A stretch of DNA of 63,062 nt from Tomitella cavernea (GTDB taxonomy: Bacteria > Actinomycetota > Actinomycetes > Mycobacteriales > Mycobacteriaceae). The notes below the pieces were generated by a model. It was not told the DNA's origin and did not search any database. It saw only the letters and a list, made by a program, of their open reading frames with translations. A program made the position numbers and the translations under genes. The DNA lies in assembly GCF_016599145.1 (NCBI RefSeq), contig NZ_JAENKO010000024.1:1-63062 (forward strand), given 5' to 3'. Position 1 is the first letter of the stretch, and each line of letters opens with the position of its first letter. Of this stretch, positions 27,511-36,979 are shown in pieces.

Positions 27511-28203
27511 TCACTCCTCCAGCTTGTAGCCCAGCCCCCGCACCGTCACCAGGTGCCGGGGCTTGCCCGGGTCCTGCTCGATCTTGGCGCGCAGCCGCTT
27601 GACGTGCACGTCGAGCGTCTTGGTGTCGCCCACGTAGTCCGCGCCCCACACACGCTCGATGAGCTGCTGGCGGGTGAGCACACGGCCGGAGTTGCGCAGC
27701 AGGAACTCGAGCAGCTCGAACTCCTTGAGCGGCGGCGCGATCTCCTCGCCGCTCACCGTCACCACGTGCCGCTCCACGTCCATGGCCACCGGCCCGCACG
27801 TGAGCATCGCGTCGTCGTAGCCGTCGTCCTCCACCGCAGGCTCGGTGCCGCGGCGCAGGACGGCGCGGATGCGTGCGATCAGCTCGCGCGCCGAGTACGG
27901 CTTGGTGACGTAGTCGTCGGCCCCGATCTCCAGGCCCACCACCTTGTCGATTTCGCTGTCGCGCGCCGTCACCATGATCACCGGCACCGACGACTTCGCC
28001 CGCAGCTGCTTGCACACGTCGTTGCCGCTCATGCCCGGCAGCATCAGGTCCAGCAGGACGATGTCCGCGCCCTCACGGTCGAACGATTCCAGCGCGGACG
28101 GCCCGTCCACGGACACGGTAACCTCGAAGCCCTCCTTGCGGAGGAGGAAGGCGAGCGGCTCGGCAAGCGATGGCTCGTCCTCCACGATCAGCACTCGGTT
28201 CAC
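27511..28203 (-). CDS. regX3: Response regulator RegX3 (OmpR family)
   Basis: 230 residues from a GTG that overlaps the senX3 stop (GTGA). The receiver domain has the acidic pocket E8-D9, phospho-acceptor Asp52 in LLDLMLPG and the switch Lys in YVTKPYSA. The DNA-binding winged helix is at residues about 130-227 (LKEFELLEFLLRNSGRVLTR, VHVKRLRAKIE, VRGLGYKLE). RegX3 is the phosphate-starvation regulator of mycobacteria. The kinase gene is directly upstream, without the intergenic repeats known between these genes in M. tuberculosis. Confidence 0.95.
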   Translation of the reverse strand: MNRVLIVEDEPSLAEPLAFLLRKEGFEVTVSVDGPSALESFDREGADIVLLDLMLPGMSGNDVCKQLRAKSSVPVIMVTARDSEIDKVVGLEIGADDYVTKPYSARELIARIRAVLRRGTEPAVEDDGYDDAMLTCGPVAMDVERHVVTVSGEEIAPPLKEFELLEFLLRNSGRVLTRQQLIERVWGADYVGDTKTLDVHVKRLRAKIEQDPGKPRHLVTVRGLGYKLEE

Positions 28204-29402
28204 CGACGGATGTCCTCTCTATGGTCGGGGTCGGGCCGTGACGGCCCCGGCGGAGTCTGCAGCGCGGACGGCTCGCCCGTGCGGTCCGGGATGTGGGCGG
28301 GCAGCTCCAGCGTGAAGGTGGACCCCGTGCCGGGTTTGCTCCACAACCGGATGCGGCCATTGTGATTGATGGCCACATGCTTGACGATGGCCAAGCCCAG
28401 GCCTGTGCCGCCCGTCTCACGCGAGCGCGCCTTGTCGACGCGGAAGAACCGCTCGAACACGCGCTCCTGGTACTTGGGGGCGATGCCGATGCCGTGGTCG
28501 GTGACGCTGATCTGCACCTGGCCCCGCCGCAGGGCGCGGCTCACGGCCACCGGGGAGCCCTTGGGCGAGTAGTTGACCGCGTTGGAGATGAGGTTGGTCA
28601 GCGCCGTCGTCAACAGCATCTCGTCGCCGAGCACCCGCAGGCCGCTCGGCGCGTCCGTGGTGATCTCGATCTCCGCGGCATCCGCGGTGAGCGCCGCGTT
28701 GTCCATCGCGGCCGCGATGATCGAGTCGACGTCGACCTCTTCGAGGTTGGGCAGCTTCTCGGCGCCCTGCAGCCGCGAGAGCGCGATCAGCTCGGAGACC
28801 ATCGCGCCCAGGCGGGTCGCCTCGCCCTGCACCTTCTGCCCGAAGTGCCGGACCGTCTCCGGGTCGTCCGCCGACTCGAGCAGCGCCTCCGCCAGTAGCC
28901 CCATGGCGCCGACGGGCGTCTTGAGTTCGTGGCTGACGTTGGCGACGAAGTCCCTGCGAGCGGACTCCATGCGGACGATCTCGGAGTCGTCGTCCGCGAA
29001 CAGCAGCGCGTAGCGGCCCACTCTGTCGTCGAGCACGCGCGCCTGCCCGCGCACCGACATGGACCTGCCCTGGCTGCGCTGGTCGCCCATCAGGTCGAAG
29101 TCCACCGGGTGCCGCTCGGAGAGCACTTTGCGCGCCGCCGCCCAGGCTCGGTCGTCGAGCTCGTCGTCCTCCACCAGGCCCAGCTCGGTGGCCCGCCGGT
29201 TGAACAGGACGATGTCGCGCTTGCCGTCGACCACTGCGATGCCCGTGGGTGAATCGTCCACCACCAGCTCAAGCAGCTTCGACGGCGACGGCCCGTGGGT
29301 GAGGTAGCGGCGGCGGTCGATCCACTCGCGCACGCGCGGCCCCGCCGCCACCCCGGCCGCGGCGCCGATCGCGATCCCGGCCACCAGCATCGGCGCCGTC
29401 AC
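28200..29402 (-). CDS. senX3: Sensor histidine kinase SenX3
   Basis: 400 residues from GTG 29402. There is a single N-terminal membrane segment (MLVAGIAIGAAAGVAAG), then a PAS-like domain (about residues 45-145), the dimerisation and phospho-accepting domain with His158 in NVSHELKTPVG, and a full ATPase domain (NLISNAVNYSPKG, DHGIGIAP, FERFFRVDKARS, GTGLGLAIVKH). In mycobacteria SenX3 responds to phosphate supply together with PhoU/Pst. It follows gpmA by 65 bp and overlaps regX3 by 4 bp. Confidence 0.95.
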   Translation of the reverse strand: MTAPMLVAGIAIGAAAGVAAGPRVREWIDRRRYLTHGPSPSKLLELVVDDSPTGIAVVDGKRDIVLFNRRATELGLVEDDELDDRAWAAARKVLSERHPVDFDLMGDQRSQGRSMSVRGQARVLDDRVGRYALLFADDDSEIVRMESARRDFVANVSHELKTPVGAMGLLAEALLESADDPETVRHFGQKVQGEATRLGAMVSELIALSRLQGAEKLPNLEEVDVDSIIAAAMDNAALTADAAEIEITTDAPSGLRVLGDEMLLTTALTNLISNAVNYSPKGSPVAVSRALRRGQVQISVTDHGIGIAPKYQERVFERFFRVDKARSRETGGTGLGLAIVKHVAINHNGRIRLWSKPGTGSTFTLELPAHIPDRTGEPSALQTPPGPSRPDPDHREDIRR

Positions 29403-29467
29403 CCCCGGTTCCCCGCGCGGCGCACGTGCGCCGTGCGCACCGGCTGTTCCCGCGTCACGGCCGCGCC

Positions 29468-30220
29468 CTACTTGCCCTGGCCGGCCACGGCGGCGGCACC
29501 CGCCGCGGCCGCCTCCGGGTCCAGGTACTCGCCGCCGACGGTGACCGGGCGCAGTACGCCGCCGTCATCGGTCAGGTCGTAGCGCAGCGGGATGCCGGTG
29601 GGGATGTTCACGCCCGCGATGGCCTCGTCGGAGATCCCGTCGAGATGCTTGACCAGCGCGCGGATCGAGTTGCCGTGCGCCGCGACCAGCACCGTACGGC
29701 CGGCGCGCAGGTCCGCTGCGATCTCCGTTTCGAAGTAGGGGATCAGCCGCTCGACGACGTCCTTGAGGCACTCGGTCATGGGGACGGAGTCCAGGTCGGC
29801 GTAGCGGGGGTCGACGTCCTGGCTGAACTCGCTGCCGACGGCGATCTGCGGCGGCGGGGTGTCGTAGCTGCGGCGCCACAGCATGAACTGGTCCTCGCCG
29901 AACTCCGCTTTGGTCTCCGCCTTGTTCTTGCCCTGCAGCGCGCCGTAGTGCCGCTCGTTCAGGCGCCAGTCGCGCTTGACGGGGATCCAATGCCGGTCCG
30001 CGGCGTCCAGCGCCAGGTTGGCGGTGGTGATGGCGCGGCGCAGCAGCGATGTGTAGAGCACATCCGGGAGCAGGTCGTGCTCCACCAGCAGCGCACCACC
30101 GCGGCGCGCCTCGGCGGTGCCCTTGTCGGTGAGCGCGACGTCCACCCAGCCGGTGAACAGGTTCTTTGCGTTCCAATCGCTCTCGCCGTGGCGGAGCAGC
30201 ACCAGGGTTCCCATAGTCAT
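29468..30220 (-). CDS. gpmA: 2,3-bisphosphoglycerate-dependent phosphoglycerate mutase
   Basis: 250 residues from ATG 30220 (an in-frame ATG two codons on, at 30214, is also possible). The phospho-histidine motif [38 protein letters not shown] and [15 protein letters not shown] define the dPGM family. It interconverts 3- and 2-phosphoglycerate in glycolysis and gluconeogenesis. Only 8 bp separate it from the YbjN gene, so it is within the mshA operon. Confidence 0.95.
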   Translation of the reverse strand: MTMGTLVLLRHGESDWNAKNLFTGWVDVALTDKGTAEARRGGALLVEHDLLPDVLYTSLLRRAITTANLALDAADRHWIPVKRDWRLNERHYGALQGKNKAETKAEFGEDQFMLWRRSYDTPPPQIAVGSEFSQDVDPRYADLDSVPMTECLKDVVERLIPYFETEIAADLRAGRTVLVAAHGNSIRALVKHLDGISDEAIAGVNIPTGIPLRYDLTDDGGVLRPVTVGGEYLDPEAAAAGAAAVAGQGK

Positions 30221-30228
30221 GGCGACGA

Positions 30229-30879
30229 TTATCCCAGGTCCTGCCCGTCGCCCGCACCAGGACCCGACGCCGGCGCGGACCCGGCTTCGGTCACCACGCT
30301 CCGCGGCGGTTCGCCGGCCCGGCCGATCTCGCCGCGCGCCGCCGCCGCCCGGTCGTCGTCGGTGACCAGATGCTCGAACGCGGCAAGGTTGCGCAGCGAC
30401 TCGCCGCGCACCGTGCGCCAGCGCCATTCACGCCGGATCGACGTGTGGAACCCGAGCTCGAGGATGGTGTTGAAGTCGCCGTCCGCCGCCTCGAGCACCT
30501 GGCCCAGCACGCGGTCGAGCTCGTCGCTGCCCAATGCGTCCATCGAGATGCGGCCCACCAGGTAGATGTCGCCGATCTTGTCGATCGTGTAGTGCACGCC
30601 GAACAGGTGCCGGTTGCGCCGCAGCAGCCACTTGTACACGGCCCCATGGTCCTCGTCCGGATGCCGGGCTACGAACGCCTCCACCCGCACCCCGTGCACC
30701 CCGACGGTGAGCAGACAGGTGGTCTTCAGCTTGCGCTCGCCGGGCAGGGTGAGGACGAAATGCGGCCCCTCCGGGCAGGTGTAGTCGATGCCGGAAGCGT
30801 CGAGCGCCCCGCCGATCAGCGCGATGGCGTCGTCGACCGTCCGCGCCCCGGCCTCGCCGTCCATACCGTGCCTGCTCAT
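30229..30879 (-). CDS. YbjN-domain protein (Rv0487-like)
   Basis: 216 residues from ATG 30879 (GGGAGG 7 nt upstream), overlapping the mshA stop by 4 bp. The YbjN core, residues about 14-165, includes [40 protein letters not shown] and [13 protein letters not shown]. This fold resembles type III secretion chaperones and is often linked to stress responses; its role with MshA is not known. The last 45 residues are disordered. The order mshA-ybjN-gpmA is conserved in mycobacteria. Confidence 0.88.
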   Translation of the reverse strand: MSRHGMDGEAGARTVDDAIALIGGALDASGIDYTCPEGPHFVLTLPGERKLKTTCLLTVGVHGVRVEAFVARHPDEDHGAVYKWLLRRNRHLFGVHYTIDKIGDIYLVGRISMDALGSDELDRVLGQVLEAADGDFNTILELGFHTSIRREWRWRTVRGESLRNLAAFEHLVTDDDRAAAARGEIGRAGEPPRSVVTEAGSAPASGPGAGDGQDLG

Positions 30880-32309
30880 GCCGTCGCCTCCCGCAATCGC
30901 CGCCCGCCCGCGCGGGCGGGCCGTTCCCGGCCGTCGTGAACATGGCCGTCAGGTCCCCGTCCGTCAGATCCCCGGCCGTCAGATCCCCGGCCGACCTGTC
31001 CCACCACCTGACCGGCGATCTGCGCGTCCCAGTCGAGCATGGCACGCCGGTAAGTGCTGCGCAGCCCCTCCGCGGTGTGACTCCAGGAGAACGCCGCCGC
31101 ATGCCGGGGCGCCGCGGCCGCCATCCGCGCACGCAGGGCCGGCTGCCGGATCAGCATTCCCAGCGCCGACGCCCACCGGTCGATGCCATGGCCGTCGACC
31201 AGGACGCCGGTCTCGCCGTCGCGCACCGCCACACCGAGCCCGCCGACGCGCGCCGCGACCACCGGCACCCCGCACGCCTGCGCCTCGATCGCCACCAGCC
31301 CGAACGACTCCGAGTGGCTCGGCACCGCCACCACGTCCGACGCGCGGTACACCTGGGCGAGCCGGTCCGGCGGCTGCGGCGGCATGAACGTGACCCGATG
31401 GGCGATACCCAGCTCCGCAGCCAGCGCCATCAGCGACTCCGGCCGGCGCAGCCCACTGCCCGACGGCCCACCGACGACCAGCACGCGCAGATTCGCGTCC
31501 GGATCCTGTGCGAGGACGCGCGCCGCGGCCCGCACCAGGACGTCCGGCGCCTTGAGCGGCTGTATACGCCCCACGAAGGTCACCAGCGTCTCAGCCGGGT
31601 CCAGGCCCAGCTCGGCGCGCGCGGCGACGGCGCCCCCCGGCCGGTACCGGCGCAGGTCCGCGCCGGGCGCGATGACATCGACGCGGTCCGGGTCGGCGTC
31701 GTGGATCGCGATGAGCTGGCGACGTTCCTCCGCAGTGTTGGCGACCAGACGGTCGGCCTCGGCCACCACCTGCTGCTCGCCGATCCTGCGCGAGAGAGGC
31801 TCCGGCACGTCGCCCGCCGCCAGCGCCGCGTTCTTCACCGCGGCGAGGGTGTGCGCCGTGTGCACCAGCGGAACCGCCCACCGGTCGCGGGCCAGCCAGC
31901 CCACCTGACCGGACAGCCAGTAGTGCGAGTGCACCAGGTCGTAATAGCCGGGGGCATGCTGGGCCTCCGCCCGCAGCACCCCGGCGGTGAACGCGCACAG
32001 CTGCGTCGGCAGATCGCGCTTGTCCAGTCCCTCGAAGGGCCCCGCCACGACGTTGCGCACCAGGACGCCCGGCGCGGCCTCCTCCACCGGAGGGAGGTCC
32101 GAACGCGTGGCGCGCGTGAAGATCTCCACCTCCACGCCGTGGCGTGCCAGCTCGCGGGCCGTCTCGAGCACGTAGACGTTCATGCCGCCGGCGTCGCCCG
32201 TGCCCGGCTGGTTGAGCGGCGAGGTGTGCAACGAGAGCACGGCCACCCGGCGCAGCTCCCGGCGCCCCGCCGCGCCGCCGGCGATCGGAAGGACCCCGCC
32301 CCCCGTCAT
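30876..32309 (-). CDS. mshA: D-inositol-3-phosphate glycosyltransferase (mycothiol biosynthesis)
   Basis: 477 residues from ATG 32309, which overlaps the stop of the hydrolase gene. This GT4 enzyme transfers GlcNAc from UDP-GlcNAc to inositol-3-phosphate, the first step of mycothiol synthesis. Motifs are [63 protein letters not shown] and the GT4 E-x7-E region [15 protein letters not shown]. The C-terminus is extended by short Gly-Ser-Asp-Gly-Arg repeats (DNA repeat 30944-31002) not needed for catalysis. It heads the operon with ybjN, gpmA, senX3 and regX3. Confidence 0.95.
   Translation of the reverse strand: MTGGGVLPIAGGAAGRRELRRVAVLSLHTSPLNQPGTGDAGGMNVYVLETARELARHGVEVEIFTRATRSDLPPVEEAAPGVLVRNVVAGPFEGLDKRDLPTQLCAFTAGVLRAEAQHAPGYYDLVHSHYWLSGQVGWLARDRWAVPLVHTAHTLAAVKNAALAAGDVPEPLSRRIGEQQVVAEADRLVANTAEERRQLIAIHDADPDRVDVIAPGADLRRYRPGGAVAARAELGLDPAETLVTFVGRIQPLKAPDVLVRAAARVLAQDPDANLRVLVVGGPSGSGLRRPESLMALAAELGIAHRVTFMPPQPPDRLAQVYRASDVVAVPSHSESFGLVAIEAQACGVPVVAARVGGLGVAVRDGETGVLVDGHGIDRWASALGMLIRQPALRARMAAAAPRHAAAFSWSHTAEGLRSTYRRAMLDWDAQIAGQVVGQVGRGSDGRGSDGRGPDGHVHDGRERPARAGGRRLREATA
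30944..31002. repeat. 15-bp tandem repeat in the mshA 3' end
   Basis: Three and a half copies of a 15-bp unit close to GGCCGTCAGATCCCC (units at 30944, 30959, 30974 and 30989) encode a 5-residue repeat G-S/P-D-G-R in the MshA C-terminal extension. The frame is kept. Confidence 0.9.
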
Positions 32310-33220
32310 CGGCCGCCCCCGTCCGCGGAACCTGCTCCCCAGCCGGCCGTGGCCCGGTCGCCGTCGAGAACGTCGATGAACTCGTCGATCTCGCTGATGA
32401 ACCGGCCCTCGTTCTCGATGAACGGCGCATGCCCGCCGCCGTCCCAGAACGACGGCCGCACGTGCGGGATCGTCGCCAGCGCGTGCTCGGCCGCGCTCGG
32501 ATCGACGATGCGGTCGTCCGTGCCGTGCATCACGAGCACGGGGATCTCCAGGGAGGCGAGCATCTCGTCGTGCCCCGAGTTGCGGTTGAACAGCGCCGTG
32601 CGCACCCGCGGGGGCGTGCCCAGTGCCAGTGCCAGCAGCGCCTGTTCGCGTTCGCCCTTGCCGTGCACCTCGCCGTGGAAGGCGGACGTCAGCTCGATCA
32701 TCGCGGGAACGGCCACCGCGGCGTCCGTGGCCAGCACGGAGGGCATCGCGGCGCGCATGGCCTTGCCCACGCGGCCGCCCTTCTGCCCGCGGCCGATCCC
32801 CGTGAGCGCGCCCACCAGGATCAGCCCGCCTACGGTGCCGTCCGCAGCGGCTCCGCGCTCGTTGTCCAGGAAGTCGCAGCACACCAGCCCTCCGTAGGAC
32901 CAGCCCAGCAGCACCGCGCCGGCCCCCGCGCCGATCCCCTCCGCGTCCAGGACGGCACGCAGATCGCCCGCCCACAGCGATGGATCGTCGTACGCGTCCT
33001 CGGGGGCGTCGGAATAACCGTGGCCGCGCAGATCCACCGCGATCACCCGGTACTGGCGGGTGAGCGCCGCGAGAACGTTGGGCCCCCAACAGGCGGACGA
33101 CTGGGCCCACCCGTGCACCAGGATCAGCGGGCGCGCGCCGACCCGCCCGTCGGCTCTGTAGACGATGCGCGTCCCGTCCGACGCAACCACCTGCCGGACC
33201 GCAGCACTGTGCTCTGCCAT
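32306..33220 (-). CDS. Alpha/beta hydrolase upstream of mshA
   Basis: 304 residues from ATG 33220. It has the oxyanion strand [22 protein letters not shown], nucleophile elbow LLGWSYGG (Ser in GWSYG), acid loop [10 protein letters not shown] and catalytic His in GGGHAPF, so the triad is complete. Substrate unknown. It overlaps mshA by 4 bp and so probably is transcribed with the mycothiol gene. It is divergent from the SDR gene at 33316. Confidence 0.87.
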   Translation of the reverse strand: MAEHSAAVRQVVASDGTRIVYRADGRVGARPLILVHGWAQSSACWGPNVLAALTRQYRVIAVDLRGHGYSDAPEDAYDDPSLWAGDLRAVLDAEGIGAGAGAVLLGWSYGGLVCCDFLDNERGAAADGTVGGLILVGALTGIGRGQKGGRVGKAMRAAMPSVLATDAAVAVPAMIELTSAFHGEVHGKGEREQALLALALGTPPRVRTALFNRNSGHDEMLASLEIPVLVMHGTDDRIVDPSAAEHALATIPHVRPSFWDGGGHAPFIENEGRFISEIDEFIDVLDGDRATAGWGAGSADGGGR

Positions 33221-33315
33221 GGCCCCCAGAGTATGCCCGCGAGGCAACCCCGGCCGCCCGCGGGTGAGGCATCGCACCCGCCCCGCAGCGGTGGCCCGGC
33301 GATTAGGGTCGGGGC

Positions 33316-34158
33316 ATGGCATCAGATCAACCTGCTTCACGCACCGGCGGCCCCGCCGCGCACGAAGAGCTCGCCCGGGGCGTCGACGCGACAGCCGGGC
33401 AGCAGCGGCCGGACGAGGCGGCCGGGCGCCGCAGGACCGCGGTCGTCACCGGCGCGAGCTCCGGCATCGGCGAAGCCACCGCCCGCGCCCTCGCCGCACA
33501 GGGGTTCGACGTGGTCCTCGGCGCCCGCCGCGCGGACCGCATCGACACGATCGCCGCGGAGATCGGCGGCCGCGCGCACCGGCTCGACATCACCGACCAG
33601 GACTCCGTCGAAGCGTTCGCCGCGGCCGCCGGTCCGGTGGACGTGCTGGTGAACAACGCCGGCGGCGCCAAGGGCCTGGCCCCCGTAGCGGAGGCCGACC
33701 TGGACGATTGGCGCTGGATGTGGGAGACCAACGTCCTGGGCACCCTGCGCGTCACCAAGGCGCTGCTGCCCGGACTCATCGACTCGGGCGACGGGCTCGT
33801 CATCACCGTCACCTCGGTGGCCGCGCTGAGCTCCTACGACGGCGGCGCCGGGTACACCTCCGCAAAACACGCGCAGGCCCTGCTGCACCGCACCATGCGC
33901 GGCGAACTGCTGGGCAAGCCGGTGCGGTTCACCGAGATCTGCCCGGGCATGGTCGAAACCGAGTTCTCACTGGTCCGGTTCAAGGGCGACGCCGAACGCG
34001 CCGACAACGTCTACGCCGGGGTCACCCCGCTGGTGGCCGCCGACATCGCCGACATCGTCGCGTTCACCGCCACCCGCCCGTCGCACGTGGACCTCGACCA
34101 GATCGTGGTGCGGCCGCGGGACCAGGCGCACGACGGGCGGGTCAACCGGCGGATCTGA
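33316..34158 (+). CDS. Short-chain dehydrogenase/reductase (Rv0484c-like)
   Basis: 280 residues from ATG 33316 with a 38-residue disordered head. Classical SDR motifs are TAVVTGASSGIGEATARAL, the NNAGGAKG strand, catalytic Ser in VTSVAALSS and YTSAK, so the enzyme should be active with NAD(P). Substrate unknown. By order it matches Rv0484c, between murB and mshA. The gene is followed by the palindrome cluster at 34176-34406. Confidence 0.87.
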   Translation: MASDQPASRTGGPAAHEELARGVDATAGQQRPDEAAGRRRTAVVTGASSGIGEATARALAAQGFDVVLGARRADRIDTIAAEIGGRAHRLDITDQDSVEAFAAAAGPVDVLVNNAGGAKGLAPVAEADLDDWRWMWETNVLGTLRVTKALLPGLIDSGDGLVITVTSVAALSSYDGGAGYTSAKHAQALLHRTMRGELLGKPVRFTEICPGMVETEFSLVRFKGDAERADNVYAGVTPLVAADIADIVAFTATRPSHVDLDQIVVRPRDQAHDGRVNRRI

Positions 34159-34175
34159 GCCGCGGTCGGCGGCGT

Positions 34176-34406
34176 GCCGCGCCCGAAGTTCGGGCGTCAC
34201 ACCGCACGACCGCACGTCGCGCCCGAAGTTCGGGCGTCGCCTCGTCGTCGCGTTCGAAGTTCAGACGCGAACACGCGTCACGCCCGTAGTTGCCCCATTG
34301 GGTCTCCAGTTACGGACCAGATGCGACAACTTCGAACGCCACGCCACGTCGCGTTCGAAGTTGGGGCGCGAAAGCCACGTCGCGTTCGAACTTCGAACGC
34401 GACGGG
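34176..34406. repeat. Cluster of TTCGAA-centred palindromic repeats
   Basis: Six well-formed related units and one degenerate half unit fill the space between the SDR gene and murB. GCGCCCGAAGTTCGGGCGTC is present twice exactly (34179-34198 and 34219-34238). GCGTTCGAAGTTCAGACGC is at 34250-34268. Another copy is reversed at about 34323-34339, and CACGTCGCGTTCGAAGTT is at 34346-34363. The last unit, 34379-34403, is a perfect inverted repeat with 12-bp arms around one base. Each unit can fold into a small hairpin. A half unit lies at 34274-34295. Confidence 0.9.
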
Positions 34407-34425
34407 CGGCGGACCGCGCCACAGA

Positions 34426-35541
34426 TCAGATCTCGCACCCGACCAGCACCGGCTCCGGCACCAGCCGCACCCCGAAAGCCTCGTGCACTCCGTCGCGCAC
34501 CTCCCTGGCCAATGCCAGCAGCTCGGCGGTGCGCGCCGCCCCGCGGTTCGTGAGCGCCAGCGTGTGTTTGGTCGACAGCCGCGCCGGTGACCCCTCGCCG
34601 GGGTATCCCTTGCCGAAGCCGGAGCGCTCGATGAGCCAGCCGGCTGACAGCTTGGCGCGCCCCCCGTCGGCCGGGTACTGCGGAACCCGGGCATCCCCGC
34701 CGACGCGCGCCGCGATCGCGCCGAGCACGCCGGCCAGGTCGGCGTGCTCGATCACCGGGTTGGTGAAGAACGAGCCGGCACTCCACGAATCGTGGTCGGG
34801 CGTATCGTCGTCGAGCGTCAGATCCGCCACCATGCCCTTGCCGGCGCGCAGGCCCAAGACCGTGCGGCGGACCTCGTCGACGGGCAGCCGCGCACCCGGC
34901 TCACCGCCCATCGCAGTCGCCAGTTCGCCGTAGCGCAGCGGCGCGCTGAGCCCGTCGCCGCGCAGGCGCATCTCCACGGCGAGGACCAGCGCGTCATCGC
35001 GGTGCTTGAGCACGGACGTCCGGTACCCCAACCGGAGCGCGTCCGGCGTCACCCAGTGCCGTTCACCGGTGCGACGGTCGAGCAGCTCCACGCGTTCGAG
35101 AACGTCGGCCACCTCGGCCCCGTAGGCGCCCACGTTCTGCACGGGGGTGGCCCCCGCGGAGCCGGGAATCCCCGAAAGGCATTCGATGCCGCCGAGTCCC
35201 GCCGACACCGTCCGCGCCACCACGTCGTCCCACAGCGCACCCGCGTCGGCGCGCACGAGCGTCCCGTCGACGTCGATGCCCGCCGTCGCCACGCGCACCA
35301 CCGCGCCGTCGAAACCTTCGTCGGCGATGACCAGGTTCGATCCGCCGCCGAGGATCAGGGTGCGCACCCCGGCCGCGTCGAGCGCGCGCACCACGGCCAC
35401 CAGCGATCCGGTATCTGCACAGGTCACAAGATGGGTGCAGCGGCCGCCGAGTCGCAGTGTGGTCAGGCCCGCCAGTGCGGCGCCGGCGGCATGCTCGGCA
35501 CCGGCGTCGGCCGCGAGCCCGGGGAGATCGAGAGTGTGCAC
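34426..35541 (-). CDS. murB: UDP-N-acetylenolpyruvoylglucosamine reductase
   Basis: 371 residues from GTG 35541. FAD-binding and catalytic motifs are [83 protein letters not shown] and the end EPVLVGCEI. It reduces UDP-GlcNAc-enolpyruvate to UDP-MurNAc with NADPH in peptidoglycan synthesis. Only 24 bp separate its start from the divergent DUF2505 gene, so the promoters must overlap. No strong ribosome-binding site is visible. Confidence 0.95.
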   Translation of the reverse strand: MHTLDLPGLAADAGAEHAAGAALAGLTTLRLGGRCTHLVTCADTGSLVAVVRALDAAGVRTLILGGGSNLVIADEGFDGAVVRVATAGIDVDGTLVRADAGALWDDVVARTVSAGLGGIECLSGIPGSAGATPVQNVGAYGAEVADVLERVELLDRRTGERHWVTPDALRLGYRTSVLKHRDDALVLAVEMRLRGDGLSAPLRYGELATAMGGEPGARLPVDEVRRTVLGLRAGKGMVADLTLDDDTPDHDSWSAGSFFTNPVIEHADLAGVLGAIAARVGGDARVPQYPADGGRAKLSAGWLIERSGFGKGYPGEGSPARLSTKHTLALTNRGAARTAELLALAREVRDGVHEAFGVRLVPEPVLVGCEI

Positions 35542-35565
35542 AGCAGTCCACGGTAACCTGCCCCC

Positions 35566-36078
35566 ATGCCACGACGCATCGAGTACTCGGCCCGCCTGTC
35601 CGGGGACGCAGCACGCACGTACGCCGCTCTGTCCGACAGGGCGTATTGGGACGGACTGATGGAACAGCTCCGCGAGTTCACGCCGGTGTCGGTGGTCGAG
35701 TCCTTCGAGTCGGGCGACGGCGGCATCCGGGTGGAGATGACGCAGGTGATCGCCCGCGAGATGATGCCCGCCGTGGCGCAGACCGTGCTGCAGACCGACC
35801 TCGTCATCACCCGCAGAGCGACGTTCGGGCGATATACGCCGGGCGGCGTCACCACGGGCAGCTTCTCCGCGACGATCCCCGCCGCGCCGGGCAGCCTGGG
35901 CGGCGACGTCACCCTCACCGACGACGCCGGCGGGTCGGTGCTGCACTACACCCCCGCGGCCAGGGTGAACATCCCGTTCGTCGGCGGCAAGCTCGAGGAC
36001 GTGATCCTGGAGAACCTAGTGAACCTGTTCGGCATCGAGAAGGACTTCACCAACCACTGGCTGCGTTCGCGCAACTAA
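35566..36078 (+). CDS. DUF2505 family protein (Rv0481c-like)
   Basis: 170 residues from ATG 35566. The sequence [20 protein letters not shown], followed by [10 protein letters not shown] and an all-beta core, has the look of a START/polyketide-cyclase-like fold as in DUF2505. The tail [19 protein letters not shown] is helical. It has no signal peptide or membrane segment. Such proteins may bind hydrophobic ligands; the function is not known. It is divergent from murB, as in mycobacteria. Confidence 0.85.
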   Translation: MPRRIEYSARLSGDAARTYAALSDRAYWDGLMEQLREFTPVSVVESFESGDGGIRVEMTQVIAREMMPAVAQTVLQTDLVITRRATFGRYTPGGVTTGSFSATIPAAPGSLGGDVTLTDDAGGSVLHYTPAARVNIPFVGGKLEDVILENLVNLFGIEKDFTNHWLRSRN

Positions 36079-36138
36079 GCCACGGCTCCAGAACACTTCT
36101 CATACTTCTTTCAGGTTGATCGTGGACAATCTGTCCCG

Positions 36139-36930
36139 ATGAGTACTCGAGCGCCTTCCCGCACCCCGCGCCGTCGCCGGCACACCGCCCTCTTCGTCAC
36201 GATCGGTTTGGTCGTCGCGCTGGTGGCGGTGGCCGTGGGCGGCGAGTTCTACGCCCGTGACCGCGTCGGGAACTGCGTTGCGACCGCGCTGGAACAGCAG
36301 GTCGACGGCGACGTCGACGTCAGCCTGGGCGCCACCCCACTGCTACTGACGGCCGTCACCGGCACGGTGTCGTCGATCAGCATCAACAGCGACGGCATCA
36401 ACCTCGCCGGCCCCGGCGAGGCCGCCATGCGCGGGCTGCAGCTGAGCTCGACCATCCACGACATCCGTCTGCCGGAGGGCGACGGCACCGGCACGGTCGG
36501 CTCGTCGGAGGCCACGGTGACCTGGGGCAACGACGACATGCTCGCCAGCCTGCAGACGCTCCCGTTCGGCATGCTCATCACCGGGGTCACCAGCGATTCC
36601 ACCGCGGGGACCATCGACGTGGCCGTGGCCGGCGGGCTGGGCCGGATATCGCTGACCCCGCGGATCAGCGGCAACGCGGTGACTATGGAGGCCTCCGACA
36701 TCACCGCCTTCGGCATCGGCCTGCCCACCGGCGGGGCCCAGCAGATCATCGACCTGCTCACCCGCAACCTGGCCGACTATCCGCTGGAGATGACGCCGCA
36801 GTCGGTGGACGTCACCGACAAGGGGTTGCAGGTGCGACTCACCGGCGGCCAGGCGCCGCTGACCACTACCGGCGTCCAGGCGCCGCTGACCACGACCGAC
36901 GGGCCGCAGATCGACTGCAGCATCTTCTGA
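36139..36930 (+). CDS. LmeA-like phospholipid-binding protein (DUF2993)
   Basis: 263 residues from ATG 36139. A basic head (APSRTPRRRRHT) and one N-terminal membrane helix (ALFVTIGLVVALVAVAVGGE) anchor or export a DUF2993 domain. That domain contains VDVSLGATPLLLTAVTGTVS, ISINSDGINL and IGLPTGGAQQIIDLLTRNL. LmeA in mycobacteria is a periplasmic lipid-binding protein needed for lipomannan elongation; this is a relative, not necessarily the ortholog. The C-terminus has a 27-bp in-frame duplication encoding QAPLTTTGV/QAPLTTTDG (36850-36903) before a final Cys. Confidence 0.85.
   Translation: MSTRAPSRTPRRRRHTALFVTIGLVVALVAVAVGGEFYARDRVGNCVATALEQQVDGDVDVSLGATPLLLTAVTGTVSSISINSDGINLAGPGEAAMRGLQLSSTIHDIRLPEGDGTGTVGSSEATVTWGNDDMLASLQTLPFGMLITGVTSDSTAGTIDVAVAGGLGRISLTPRISGNAVTMEASDITAFGIGLPTGGAQQIIDLLTRNLADYPLEMTPQSVDVTDKGLQVRLTGGQAPLTTTGVQAPLTTTDGPQIDCSIF
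36850..36903. repeat. 27-bp tandem duplication in the DUF2993 gene
   Basis: Two copies of a 27-bp unit (36850-36876 and 36877-36903) share CAGGCGCCGCTGACCAC and differ only towards their ends. They duplicate nine residues near the C-terminus. Confidence 0.88.
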
Positions 36931-36979
36931 CCGGACGGGAACGCCCGACGGGGCGGGCCGGGCCTGAACGGGCCGGCCG

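Noticed and set aside
34176-34406. CRISPR array
   Set aside because: Units are in both orientations, spacers are irregular and very short, and no cas genes are present.
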